A stretch of 17,780 nt of DNA from assembly GCA_944386335.1 (NCBI GenBank), contig CALXAQ010000127.1, forward strand, positions 1 through 17,780. The letters are read 5' to 3'. Each line of letters opens with the position of its first letter. Within the stretch, counting starts at the first letter, position 1. This stretch comes from an uncultured Clostridia bacterium (GTDB lineage Bacteria > Bacillota > Clostridia > TANB77 > CAG-508). The notes below the pieces were generated by a model. That model made no database searches, had not been told where the DNA came from, and was given only the letters and a program-made list of their open reading frames with translations. Made by a program: the position numbers and the translations under genes. Shown piece after piece: positions 1 to 7,250 of this stretch.

Positions 1-11
1 AAAAAATACTG

Positions 12-34
12 ACCGAAAAAATCGGTTTTTTTTT
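12..34 (+). terminator. Rho-independent terminator of an upstream gene
   Basis: A 5-bp stem (ACCGA at 12-16 with TCGGT at 22-26) encloses an A-rich loop and is followed by a run of eight T. It probably ends a plus-strand gene lying left of the window. No coding sequence is visible before it. Confidence 0.6.
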
Positions 35-246
35 AATCTATTTTTTCTTTTTACCATTTTATCCATCTTATCACTAACTTCTTTACATAGCAAGTGTTTT
101 GGAGAACTTTTTAATTTCTTGTCCCACTTAAGTCATAGATAAGTGGGACATAAAAAAATATTTGTACTTAATTATTAAAAATAAAAATATTTGTAGGAAA
201 ATTTCTATATTTTTGTTATACTAAGAAAAAAATATAGGAGGTAATA
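35..246 (+). promoter_or_regulatory. deoD upstream region with hairpin and -10 box
   Basis: This 212-base stretch holds no gene I can support. It contains a perfect 11-bp inverted repeat (TGTCCCACTTA at 120-130, TAAGTGGGACA at 140-150) with a 9-base loop, and a good -10 box, TATACT, at 217-222. The -35 region is weak (a TTGTAG lies too far upstream for ideal spacing). AGGAGG at 236-241 is the deoD ribosome binding site. The inverted repeat has no T-tract next to it, so it is not an obvious terminator; it lies upstream of the -10 box and could be an operator or an old element end. Confidence 0.45.
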
Positions 247-249
247 ATG

Positions 250-969
250 ATGACACCACATAATGAAGCAAAAAAAGAAGATATTGCAAATATTGTTATT
301 ATGCCAGGCGATCCTCTACGTGCTAAATATATTGCTGAAAATTTTTTAACAGATTATAAACTAGTAAACTCTGTTAGAAATATGTTTGCTTATACAGGAA
401 ATTATAGAGGAAAAAGAATAACTGTTATGGCTTCTGGCATGGGTATGCCTAGTATGGGAATTTATTGTTATGAATTATATCAATTCTATAATGTAGAAAA
501 AATTATTCGTATAGGTTCTTGTGGTACTTTTATACCAGATTTAAAAGTATTAGATATTATTTTAGTAGAAAATTCTTATACTGAAGGAAATTTTGCCCTT
601 GCTATGAACAATAGTACTTGTCATCTAGCAAGTGCTAGTCCTCAATTAAATCACATTATTGAAAGAACAGCACAAAATATGCATGTGTCACTTGCAAAAG
701 GAACCACCCTTTGTAATGAATATTTTGATCCTTATCAAAAAGACCTAAAACCACTTTTTGAGCGAATTCCAAAGGATATTTCTTTAATTGGTTCCGAAAT
801 GGAAGCTTTTGCTCTATTTTATACTGCTCAAACATTAAAAAAGCAAGCTAGCTGTTTATTAACTGTAGTAGATTCTAATTTTGAAAAAAAAGAAATTTCT
901 GCTGAAGAAAGACAAACTTCTTTAAATCAGATGATTCAACTAGCTCTGGAAAGTACTTTATTCATTTAA
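250..969 (+). CDS. deoD: Purine-nucleoside phosphorylase DeoD
   Basis: Cytosolic hexameric-type purine-nucleoside phosphorylase, which splits purine (deoxy)ribonucleosides with phosphate to free base and (deoxy)ribose-1-phosphate for purine salvage. The 239-residue product matches the usual length. The phosphate-binding GDPLRAKYIAE stretch is at residues 20-30, RIGSCGT at 87-93, the ribose-binding SEMEA at 182-186, and the catalytic Asp/Arg pair appears as D208 (VVDSN) and R221 (AEERQ). Two ATG codons are adjacent (247 and 250); I chose 250 because AGGAGG at 236-241 is 8 bases from it and the family begins MTPHN or similar. It stands alone between terminators, so it is probably monocistronic. 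Function follows from family identity. Confidence 0.93.
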   Translation: MTPHNEAKKEDIANIVIMPGDPLRAKYIAENFLTDYKLVNSVRNMFAYTGNYRGKRITVMASGMGMPSMGIYCYELYQFYNVEKIIRIGSCGTFIPDLKVLDIILVENSYTEGNFALAMNNSTCHLASASPQLNHIIERTAQNMHVSLAKGTTLCNEYFDPYQKDLKPLFERIPKDISLIGSEMEAFALFYTAQTLKKQASCLLTVVDSNFEKKEISAEERQTSLNQMIQLALESTLFI

Positions 970-984
970 TTTTAATCGCACCAA

Positions 985-1011
985 AAAAGAGGGTATCTTA
1001 GACCCTCTTTT
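985..1011. terminator. Bidirectional terminator between deoD and greA
   Basis: AAAAGAGGGT (985-994) pairs perfectly with ACCCTCTTTT (1002-1011) around a 7-base loop. A-rich and T-rich flanks on both sides let it serve the converging deoD (+) and greA (-) transcripts. Confidence 0.85.
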
Positions 1012-1034
1012 CTATCCTATACAAAGCACATTTC

Positions 1035-1514
1035 TTATTTGGTAATAGATAATACTTTATATTTTATAATTCCTGCTGGAGCCTTTACTTCTACAATTTG
1101 ATTTTTCTTTGCTCCCATTAAAGCTGCTCCTATAGGTGATTCATTTGAAATTTTATTTTGTGATAAATCCACTTCTGTGGAACCCACTATTGTATAAGTT
1201 TCCTCTTCTTCAAAATCCATGTCTAATACTTTTACAACATTTCCCACTTGTACTGTTTTTGTATCTATTTCTGATTCATCTATAATTTTAGCATACCTTA
1301 CTTTATTTTCTAAATCTGCAATTTTCGCTTCGTTCTCTGCTTGAGCTGTTTTTGCTTCATCATACTCAGAATTTTCTGATAAATCTCCAAAACCTAATGC
1401 TACTTTTATTCTATCTGCAATCTCAGCTCTTTTTTCTGTTCTTAAATATTCTAGTTCTTTCTCTAACTTTTCATAACCTTCTTGAGTTAACAATACTTCT
1501 TTATTTTCTTCCAT
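1035..1514 (-). CDS. greA: Transcription elongation factor GreA
   Basis: GreA enters the secondary channel of RNA polymerase and stimulates cleavage of backtracked RNA, rescuing arrested complexes. The 159-residue length is typical. Residues 1-75 form the N-terminal coiled coil with the acidic fingertip GDLSENSEYDEAK (D44 and E47 are the metal-positioning acids); the rest is the FKBP-like C-terminal domain, including the SPIGAALMGA stretch. The start has an AGGAGGA ribosome binding site seven bases upstream. A consensus-like promoter lies inside the 3' end of the upstream gene, so greA is probably transcribed on its own as well as by read-through. It ends at a shared convergent terminator. 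Confidence 0.95.
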   Translation of the reverse strand: MEENKEVLLTQEGYEKLEKELEYLRTEKRAEIADRIKVALGFGDLSENSEYDEAKTAQAENEAKIADLENKVRYAKIIDESEIDTKTVQVGNVVKVLDMDFEEEETYTIVGSTEVDLSQNKISNESPIGAALMGAKKNQIVEVKAPAGIIKYKVLSITK

Positions 1515-1552
1515 TGCAATTCCTCCTTTAACGTCTTTCTCACCGCTTTTAT

Positions 1553-1581
1553 ATATTAATCTACATCCTTTTATTTGTCAA
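1553..1581 (-). promoter_or_regulatory. Sigma-A type promoter for greA
   Basis: On the minus strand TTGACA (1576-1581) and TAATAT (1553-1558) are separated by exactly 17 bases. The -35 and spacer overlap the last codons of the 307-residue gene upstream, and transcription would begin about 30 bases before the greA start. Confidence 0.7.
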
Positions 1582-2484
1582 GAATTTTTTACAATTTAAT
1601 AATTCGTTTTGATCAATTTTTCCGTTTATTCCTATCAAATTTCTAATTTTTACTTTCTCTTGCTCCATTTTTCTTACATTTCCTTCATAATTCATTGAAA
1701 ATGAAATTTCACTTGCCTTTATAGCTAGAGAAGTGAAATTTTTTTCTAATTGCTTATTTTTTATATTTATCACATCAAAACTTTGTATAATGATTCCTTC
1801 AAATCCTTTTTTGTTAATTATTTTTTCTTCTGTACAATTTATCACAATTGCTTGCCTATTTATCTGGTAAGAATCTATTTTTTCCTCAGAAAAATCTAGA
1901 TTGATTATCCATTTTGCTCTACTTAAACTTTTCCTTTTATTATTCGACACAGTTAACCAAATTCCTTTTTCTTTTTGACATTTTTCTTCTAATTTTTGAA
2001 AAAAGTTTAAATTCGGTGTTACAATGTTTACTGTTTTTACTTTTTCTAAAAAGTAGCATATTATTTGCTTATTTTCTTCGCTTGCTTTTTCAGCACAAAA
2101 ATATATTTCCTGCAACTGAAGATTTTTAGGATCTTCCTGCATTTTTTCTAACAAATACGTAAGCACAAGTGGCAAACTTATCTTTTTAAATGCTTCTATA
2201 TTAACTGCTTTTTCTTTCCAATTTTCTTTTAAAAACTCTGTTTCCTTTGAAAAAATAACTCTTACAATAGAACCACGTTCTTTTTCTACTTTTCTTTTCA
2301 GTTTTTTAAAAGTATTTTTATGCTCTATATTAGGTATTGTATATAAATAACTATTCTCTCCTATTACCTTGCTTTTTATTCTATTTTGTTTATATACTAT
2401 CCATCTTCTAAGTTTTTCCCACCACATTTTTGATTTTTCTTCTATTTTTTCTTTTTGTACATATATGTTTTGCAAAAATATCAC
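1561..2484 (-). CDS. Conserved-looking protein of unknown function
   Basis: I do not recognise this 307-residue, Lys/Glu-rich protein. It has no signal peptide or membrane segment. Residues 1-70 are basic and helical with a Trp-Trp pair. From about residue 120 there is an alternating beta/alpha pattern (EIYFCAEKA, TVNIVTPNLNFF, KWIINLDF, QAIVINC, GIIIQSFDVINI) that resembles a Rossmann-type nucleotide-binding fold, but I see no clear glycine-rich P-loop or GxGxxG motif. The start is a GTG at 2482-2484 with only a weak GGTAGG ribosome binding site. It lies 62 bases after the GH18 gene and its 3' end carries the greA promoter. Codon use is as AT-rich as its neighbours. The Rossmann suggestion is inference only. 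Confidence 0.6.
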   Translation of the reverse strand: MIFLQNIYVQKEKIEEKSKMWWEKLRRWIVYKQNRIKSKVIGENSYLYTIPNIEHKNTFKKLKRKVEKERGSIVRVIFSKETEFLKENWKEKAVNIEAFKKISLPLVLTYLLEKMQEDPKNLQLQEIYFCAEKASEENKQIICYFLEKVKTVNIVTPNLNFFQKLEEKCQKEKGIWLTVSNNKRKSLSRAKWIINLDFSEEKIDSYQINRQAIVINCTEEKIINKKGFEGIIIQSFDVINIKNKQLEKNFTSLAIKASEISFSMNYEGNVRKMEQEKVKIRNLIGINGKIDQNELLNCKKFLTNKRM

Positions 2485-2487
2485 CTA

Positions 2488-2538
2488 CCATATAATACCC
2501 CTATTATATGGCAGATGACAGAAAAATATGTTTTCTGT
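2488..2538. repeat. Two adjacent perfect hairpins before the 307-residue gene
   Basis: CCATATAATA (2488-2497) and TATTATATGG (2502-2511) form a 10-bp palindrome around CCCC; just beside it ACAGAAAA (2518-2525) pairs with TTTTCTGT (2531-2538). Neither has a T-tract in the minus direction. The first sits right over the ribosome-binding region of the 307-residue gene, so it could be an operator or a translational hairpin. Confidence 0.5.
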
Positions 2539-2546
2539 ATAAAATT

Positions 2547-4229
2547 TTATGGTATTTGTAATTCTTCCGCAATAATACTCCAAACGCTTTCTAGTTCCAT
2601 ATCCTTTTCCCAGTAAGCTGCTCCTGCTAATTCATATTTTTTTACTAAATTTAATCTTTCCTTTAGAGAATTTATGTCTTCTATCCACATTTTATAAACA
2701 ATACCATCTTCTGTATATTCTACATAATTTTGTTTTAAATCTTCATTCCAATTTCTTTGCACTTCTGTTGGTAATACAGTATCTATATTTTTCATAGAAA
2801 CGACAGAACTATCTACTTCTCCACTTTGTTCTTTCCATAAACGTGTATAAAAAGGTATTCCCAAAATAAGTTTTTCTGCCTCTACTTCTTCTTGTCCTAA
2901 AAATTTTTTAATATTGGTCTCTACCCAATCTCCACCTGCTGTTGTTCCTTCTTTTGGAGAAGTAGCACCATATTGATCGTATCCCATAAATACAATATAA
3001 TCTGCTTCTTTTCCTATCACATGCCTATCATAACATAAAGACCAATCTTCACTACCATCTGGTGCTGTAACATCTACAGATAATACTCTTCCATATTCTC
3101 TTAGTCTTGGTGCTAATTCAATGATAAAGCGAGAAAACATATCTTTATCTTTTTCATAAATATTTTCAAAATCTATATTAATACCATCAATCTCATAATT
3201 CATAGTTAATGCTACAATATTATTAATTAATGTTTCTCTTAAAGCATAGTCATTTAATATTTCTGATGTAGTTTCTTTCATAGAATTATTAGAAACCATT
3301 GCCCATACTTTATAATCATTATTACGAGCCCATGTAATATAGTTTTCTCCTGCTTGTCCAATATTTATATCCAATTTTCCTTTTCCCAGTCTTGTTAATG
3401 CAGCAAAAGTTGGAGAAACTACATTAATACCTTCTATCTTCTCTGTTCTAGTTGGTGCTGTTACATATTCCGAATAATAATCCCATACCATACTAATATT
3501 GCCTTCTATTTGTTTTCCTTTTTTCATTTCATCTCTTATTGTTCTTATATTTCCATAGTCTTTTGTATAGCCAATCTTACCTTGTGCTGTTCTTACTTTT
3601 GCCCATCCGTCTTTTTCTTCTATTAAAATTACGCTACTTCCTTTTTTTACAGTATCTAATGTTTTAGAAAAAAAGGTTGGCTTATATTTAATGTTAGTGT
3701 CTTTTGTACTAGTTGCCATTTTTTGTTCTCTATCTAAAGAATCAATGGTTATTATTTGACTTTCTGGATGATATACTACATCTATATTATAAACTGTTTC
3801 CATTTCAGAAAAAGGAAGATAAAAGGTTTGTTCTGTTCTAGTGGCTGCTCCATAAATATTTACTTCTGAGCTATTTATATACATAGATTTTTCTTCTAAT
3901 TTTAGAGTTGCTATTTTCGTATCTGAACCTGTAATTATTTGGTTATATTGATTATCATAAAAAATATTTTCGTCGAAAAAATTTGCTATATCTTTAGAAG
4001 AAAAATACACAATATTATTCTCATCCACATAAGGTTCGTATTTTAAACTAGTTGTAACATCCTTTTGATTAATCATTACTTTTAATTTCCCTTCCAATTC
4101 GTCCTTACAATAGTTTGGGGCTGTATTAATAATAATTGCTACTATTACAATAAATAATGTAATTATCATTATTTTTTTAAAATTTCTACTTCTTTGTTTT
4201 CCTTTTTTTTGTGCTCTTTTTGCCTTCAT
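2547..4229 (-). CDS. Membrane-anchored GH18 protein with copper-amine-oxidase-like and SH3 domains
   Basis: A 560-residue exported, N-terminally anchored glycoside hydrolase family 18 protein of the kind found in spore formers (YdhD/CwlN-like group), expected to act on cell-wall or cortex glycans. A basic start and one membrane segment (about 19-37) are followed by a copper-amine-oxidase N-terminal-like domain (about 45-165), a bacterial SH3 domain (about 170-225, with KDGWAKVRTAQGKIGYTK), and the GH18 barrel (about 240-560). The catalytic motif is DGINIDFE at about residues 348-355, with the acid Glu at about 355 retained; VFMGYDQYG and the late AAYWEKDMELESVW are also typical of the family. 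An AAGGAG precedes the ATG. It is first in a minus-strand run with the 307-residue gene and greA. The exact substrate cannot be told from sequence. Confidence 0.85.
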   Translation of the reverse strand: MKAKRAQKKGKQRSRNFKKIMIITLFIVIVAIIINTAPNYCKDELEGKLKVMINQKDVTTSLKYEPYVDENNIVYFSSKDIANFFDENIFYDNQYNQIITGSDTKIATLKLEEKSMYINSSEVNIYGAATRTEQTFYLPFSEMETVYNIDVVYHPESQIITIDSLDREQKMATSTKDTNIKYKPTFFSKTLDTVKKGSSVILIEEKDGWAKVRTAQGKIGYTKDYGNIRTIRDEMKKGKQIEGNISMVWDYYSEYVTAPTRTEKIEGINVVSPTFAALTRLGKGKLDINIGQAGENYITWARNNDYKVWAMVSNNSMKETTSEILNDYALRETLINNIVALTMNYEIDGINIDFENIYEKDKDMFSRFIIELAPRLREYGRVLSVDVTAPDGSEDWSLCYDRHVIGKEADYIVFMGYDQYGATSPKEGTTAGGDWVETNIKKFLGQEEVEAEKLILGIPFYTRLWKEQSGEVDSSVVSMKNIDTVLPTEVQRNWNEDLKQNYVEYTEDGIVYKMWIEDINSLKERLNLVKKYELAGAAYWEKDMELESVWSIIAEELQIP

Positions 4230-4467
4230 ATGTACTCCTTTTCTTTTTTCCTATTATTTCGATTTTTCTTTATTAATATACCACATAAATACTTTTTCGT
4301 GAACCTTTTTTACAAAATTTTAATATTTTCCTCCATATTTTCCTTAAGTGCCAAAATATTTTTTATCCTGTATAGATTTTGTTTTTTTGGAAAATATATA
4401 AATAGAATGAAACAGGTTTATAGATTTCCTAAAAAATCTAAATTTTTTATAGATAAGGATGATAAGT

Positions 4468-4674
4468 ATGGAAAAACATATTACAGTAACTGGTTCTTCT
4501 ACAGTTTCTTGGAAGGATGCTATTGTACAAACTATTGCAGAGGCATCTAAAACCATAGATTATCTAGGAGAAGTAAAAATTTTAGATCAACGAGCAAAAG
4601 TAAGTGGTAAAAAAATCACAGAATATTTCGTAGATCTAGATATTAGCTTTACTATTGATAGAGACAGAGATTAG
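4468..4674 (+). CDS. Dodecin family flavin-binding protein
   Basis: Dodecins are small dodecameric flavin-binding or flavin-storage proteins. This 68-residue product shows the family pattern: a first strand (KHITVTGSS), the SxxSWKDAI helix whose Trp stacks on flavin in characterised members, and a C-terminal pair of strands (KVLDQR-type, then KITEYFVDLDISFTI). I place the start at 4468 rather than the in-frame ATG at 4459, because AAGG (4455-4458) is about nine bases from 4468 and members begin close to the first strand. It lies 34 bases before spoVAC in the same direction, so it is probably the first gene of the spoVA operon. A loose forespore-sigma-like match (GTATA at 4370, GGAAAATATA at 4389) lies upstream, but I hold that weakly. 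Confidence 0.8.
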   Translation: MEKHITVTGSSTVSWKDAIVQTIAEASKTIDYLGEVKILDQRAKVSGKKITEYFVDLDISFTIDRDRD

Positions 4675-4708
4675 AATTTTTTATATTAATTTATAAGGAG
4701 GAAAAAAT

Positions 4709-5156
4709 ATGACAAATCCTATAGAAACTCCATCTACTTATAGCAATTATGTAGATAAGAAATCTCCTAATTCTCCTATTTTACGAAATTGTTTTAATGC
4801 TTTTTGGGTAGGAGGACTGATTTGTTCCATTGGACAAATTATTTTTGACTTTTGTAAATATCAGGGATTAGAAACAGTATCTGCCAATACTGTAGTTTCT
4901 ATTGTTTTAATCGGCATTGCAGCTTTTTTAACTGGTTTAAATATTTTTAATAAGATTGGAAAATTTGCCGGTGCTCGGTTCTTTAATTCCTATTACAGGT
5001 TTTGCTAATTCTATTGTTTCCCCTGCTATAGAATATAAATCAGAAGGATATGTAATGGGTGTAGGAGGAAAGATGTTCACAGTAGCAGGTCCCGTGCTAG
5101 TATTTGGCATTTCAGCCTCTGTTATTGTTGGTATTATTGCTACTTTTTTTGTATAG
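4709..5156 (+). CDS. spoVAC: Stage V sporulation protein AC, needing a +1 frameshift at CGG
   Basis: SpoVAC is a membrane component of the inner spore membrane channel that moves dipicolinic acid (Ca-DPA). Two overlapping frames together give a normal-length protein of 148 residues. Frame 1 covers codons 1-89 and includes the membrane segments VGGLICSIGQIIF and VVSIVLIGIAAFLTGL. At 4976-4978 the frame meets CGG; without a shift it would stop at 5006-5008. Skipping the C at 4976 restores GAGSLIPITGFANS, a hallmark of the family, and the frame runs on to 5156. The ribosome binding site is AAGGAGG. Either recoding, a real disrupting mutation or an assembly error is possible; conservation on both sides of the break argues against an old pseudogene. 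It lies between the dodecin gene and spoVAD. Confidence 0.85.
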
Positions 5157-5179
5157 TAATAAGAAAGGATATGATATTT

Positions 5180-6184
5180 ATGAATAGAATTGGAAAACAA
5201 ACACTTTGTCTAGATAAAAAACCTCTTATTTTACAAACTGCTTCTATTGTTGGTCCTAAAGAAGCACAAGGTCCTATGGCTAGCTATTTTGATCATTGTT
5301 TAGAAGATGAATTCTGGGGAGAAAAAAAAAAAAAAAAAGCAGAAAGTAAAATTATTAAAGAGACTGTTAATTTAGCAATTAGCAAGTCTGGTATTAGTAG
5401 TAGTTCCATCGATTTTTGTTTTGCAGGCGATTTACTAAATCAATGTATTTCTTCTAGCTTTGGTCTACGCGATGTAAATATTCCTTTTTTTGGTGTTTTT
5501 GGTGCCTGTTCCACTTTTGTAGAAAGTATGACATTAGGTAGCATTTTTGTAGAAGCAGGTGCTGCTAATCATGTTATTTGTGCTACTTCTAGCCATTTTT
5601 GTAGTGCAGAAAAGCAATTTCGTTTTCCTTTAGAATTAGGAAATCAGAGACCTCCAACTTCTCAGTGGACCGTTACTGGTGCAGGTTGTAGTATTTTATC
5701 AAGTTCTGGAGAAGGACCTCGTATTACACATGTAACTCCTGGAAAAATTGTAGATATGGGAATTAAAGATGCCAATAATATGGGTGCTGCTATGGCACCT
5801 GCAGCTTTTGATACCTTAATGGCTCATTTTGAGGATACTGGCAGAAAACCTAGTGATTATGACGCTATAGTTACAGGAGATTTAGGTTATATTGGAAAAG
5901 ATATTTTAGAAGATCTGTGCAAAACAAAAGGTTATAATATCAGTCATAATTATGATGATTGTGGAGTCCTTATGTTTGATAAATTAGAACAAGATACCCA
6001 TTCTGGTGGTAGTGGTTGTGCTTGTATTGCTACTATCTTTTCTGGATATTTTTATAAACAATTACAAGAAGGAAAAATTAAAAAAATGTTATTAATTGCT
6101 ACAGGTGCTCTTATGAATTCTACTAGTTCTCAACAAGGAGAAAGCATCCCTGGAATTGCACATGCTATTGCTATTGAAGCTTAA
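5180..6184 (+). CDS. spoVAD: Stage V sporulation protein AD
   Basis: SpoVAD is the DPA-binding, thiolase-fold member of the SpoVA channel on the forespore/spore inner membrane. The 334-residue product has the family start (KPLILQTASIVGPKEAQGP), the Cys at the thiolase nucleophile position (GACSTFVESM, C110), a MGAAMAPAAFDTL stretch and a HSGGSGCACIA loop near the C-terminus. I choose ATG 5180 over 5171, because AAAGGA at 5164-5169 is almost touching 5171 but well spaced for 5180. An uninterrupted run of 17 A (5322-5338) encodes part of GEKKKKKAE, where relatives have a mixed charged sequence; it is a possible slippage site. The gene starts 23 bases after spoVAC and ends 17 before spoVAE, as in other spoVACDE operons. 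Confidence 0.95.
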   Translation: MNRIGKQTLCLDKKPLILQTASIVGPKEAQGPMASYFDHCLEDEFWGEKKKKKAESKIIKETVNLAISKSGISSSSIDFCFAGDLLNQCISSSFGLRDVNIPFFGVFGACSTFVESMTLGSIFVEAGAANHVICATSSHFCSAEKQFRFPLELGNQRPPTSQWTVTGAGCSILSSSGEGPRITHVTPGKIVDMGIKDANNMGAAMAPAAFDTLMAHFEDTGRKPSDYDAIVTGDLGYIGKDILEDLCKTKGYNISHNYDDCGVLMFDKLEQDTHSGGSGCACIATIFSGYFYKQLQEGKIKKMLLIATGALMNSTSSQQGESIPGIAHAIAIEA

Positions 6185-6201
6185 ATAAGGAGGTTTTACA
6201 G

Positions 6202-6588
6202 ATGGAATTTTTACAAAGTATTGACTGGATGCAATTACTTCGCTGTTTCATTATAGGTGGTCTTATTTGTATTGTAGGTCAAATTTTAATTGATAAAACT
6301 AAATTAACACCTGCCAGAATTTTGGTTGTATTTGTTACTCTTGGTGTTATATTGGGTGGTCTTGGTATTTATAAATATATTATTGATTTTGCAGGATGCG
6401 GTGCTACTGTTCCTTTAACTGGATTTGGTGCAAATCTTGCCAAAGGTGCCATAGAAGAAGTACAAAATTCAGGTCTTCTTGGTGCTTTCATTGGTGGTGT
6501 AAAAGCTTCTGCTGGTGGGATCGCTGCTGCTATATTCTTTGGATATTTAGCTTCTCTTATTAGCAAACCTAAAATGAAAAAACAATAA
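6202..6588 (+). CDS. spoVAE: Stage V sporulation protein AE (membrane protein)
   Basis: A small integral membrane partner of SpoVAC and SpoVAD in the DPA channel. The 128 residues contain three or four hydrophobic segments: LLRCFIIGGLICIVGQILI, ILVVFVTLGVILGGLGIY, the conserved GCGATVPLTGFGANLAKGA re-entrant-like stretch, and AGGIAAAIFFGYLASLI. Its GGLIC-GQ and G-PLTGF motifs mirror those of SpoVAC in the same operon (GGLICSIGQ and PITGF), showing that the two are paralogues. AAGGAGG precedes the start. A hairpin 75 bases downstream ends the operon. Confidence 0.93.
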   Translation: MEFLQSIDWMQLLRCFIIGGLICIVGQILIDKTKLTPARILVVFVTLGVILGGLGIYKYIIDFAGCGATVPLTGFGANLAKGAIEEVQNSGLLGAFIGGVKASAGGIAAAIFFGYLASLISKPKMKKQ

Positions 6589-6663
6589 TGAAAGCCTAAT
6601 CCAACTAATAAGCAAAGATAACGACTTGCATCTCTTCCAAAAAATTATGTTGTCTACCACCTA

Positions 6664-6707
6664 AAGTGAGGTAAATAAGTACTCTACCTCACTTGTTCAT
6701 TTTTTTA
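6664..6707 (+). terminator. Terminator after the spoVA operon
   Basis: AAGTGAGGTA (6664-6673) pairs perfectly with TACCTCACTT (6685-6694) around an 11-base loop; a run of seven T follows six bases later (6701-6707). The gap between stem and T-run makes it less than ideal. The stretch 6589-6663 shows nothing else. Confidence 0.6.
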
Positions 6708-6710
6708 TTT

Positions 6711-7181
6711 CTATTGTTTATATTCTAATATACTAATTCTATGCTCTAATTTCTTTATATCATTTTGTTGTAAGTCTTGTTTTTCCATTTGTTCTACTCT
6801 AGTTTCATATAATATATCCAGTTTTCTTCCGTACTCTTCTTCTAAAACTGCAATTCTCTGACTTAATGTTCTCAATTCTTTTGTTAATCTTTTATCCAGT
6901 TCATCTATTCTCTTTTCTATTGCCTCAAATCTTGGTTCTAACAATGTTATTACTTTTTCTGCTACTTGTTCTGTTACTCTCTCTATGACCTTATCTATTA
7001 CTTTCTCTGTTATTTGTTCTGTTATTTCTCCTGTTACCTTCTCTGTTACTCTCTCTCCTACCTGTTCTGTTATTTCTCCTGTTACTTTCTCTGTTACTTT
7101 TTCTGTTATTTCTCTTGTCAATTTTTCACCAAACTTATCTAACACTTTTTCTAGTATTTGCCATTGTTTTTCATCATTCAT
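6711..7181 (-). CDS. Coiled-coil protein with tetrapeptide repeats, function unknown
   Basis: A 156-residue soluble, charged protein. Residues about 20-75 are about twelve successive four-residue units of the form [VI]-T-E-[KQR] (for example VTEK VTGE ITEQ VGER), so a beta-branched residue occurs every four positions rather than in a 3-4 heptad. Residues about 78-156 change to more ordinary heptad coil (KRIDELDKRL, ISILEYKQ). The DNA repeats with a 48-base period (GTTATTTCTCCTGTTAC at 7021 and again at 7069 on the plus strand), so unit number may vary between strains. I choose the ATG at 7179-7181 because GGAG lies seven bases before it; an upstream GTG is also in frame. A consensus promoter lies just upstream. 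No membrane segment or known domain is visible. Confidence 0.75.
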   Translation of the reverse strand: MNDEKQWQILEKVLDKFGEKLTREITEKVTEKVTGEITEQVGERVTEKVTGEITEQITEKVIDKVIERVTEQVAEKVITLLEPRFEAIEKRIDELDKRLTKELRTLSQRIAVLEEEYGRKLDILYETRVEQMEKQDLQQNDIKKLEHRISILEYKQ

Positions 7182-7221
7182 AAGCACGCTCCTTTCTTTA
7201 CTTATCAGTTAATTCTTGTCT

Positions 7222-7250
7222 ATTATATAAAATCAGATTTGCTCTGTCAA
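7222..7250 (-). promoter_or_regulatory. Consensus sigma-A promoter for the coiled-coil gene
   Basis: On the minus strand a perfect TTGACA (7245-7250) and a perfect TATAAT (7222-7227) are separated by 17 bases, about 40 bases before the start codon. This is the best match to vegetative consensus in the window, so the repeat protein is probably made in growing cells. Confidence 0.8.

Noticed and set aside
35..130. Minus-strand open stretch reading LKWDKKLKSSPKHLL
   Set aside because: No start codon with a ribosome binding site, preceded by a stop, and no family recognised.
4370..4398. Forespore sigma-F promoter before the dodecin
   Set aside because: GTATA and GGAAAATATA are loosely placed with a short 14-base spacer and a mismatch; too weak in AT-rich DNA to list as a feature.
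4194..4550. Plus-strand Phe-rich open frame before the dodecin
   Set aside because: Phe/Tyr-rich product of reading T-rich DNA, overlapping the GH18 start and the dodecin gene; no ribosome binding site.
6902..7130. CRISPR-like array from repeated TCTGTTAC units
   Set aside because: The repeats are in frame, unequal and without unique spacers; they encode the protein repeat.
6985..7212. Plus-strand open frame opposite the coiled-coil gene
   Set aside because: It is the shadow of the repeat on the other strand; the minus frame has promoter, ribosome binding site and sensible composition.
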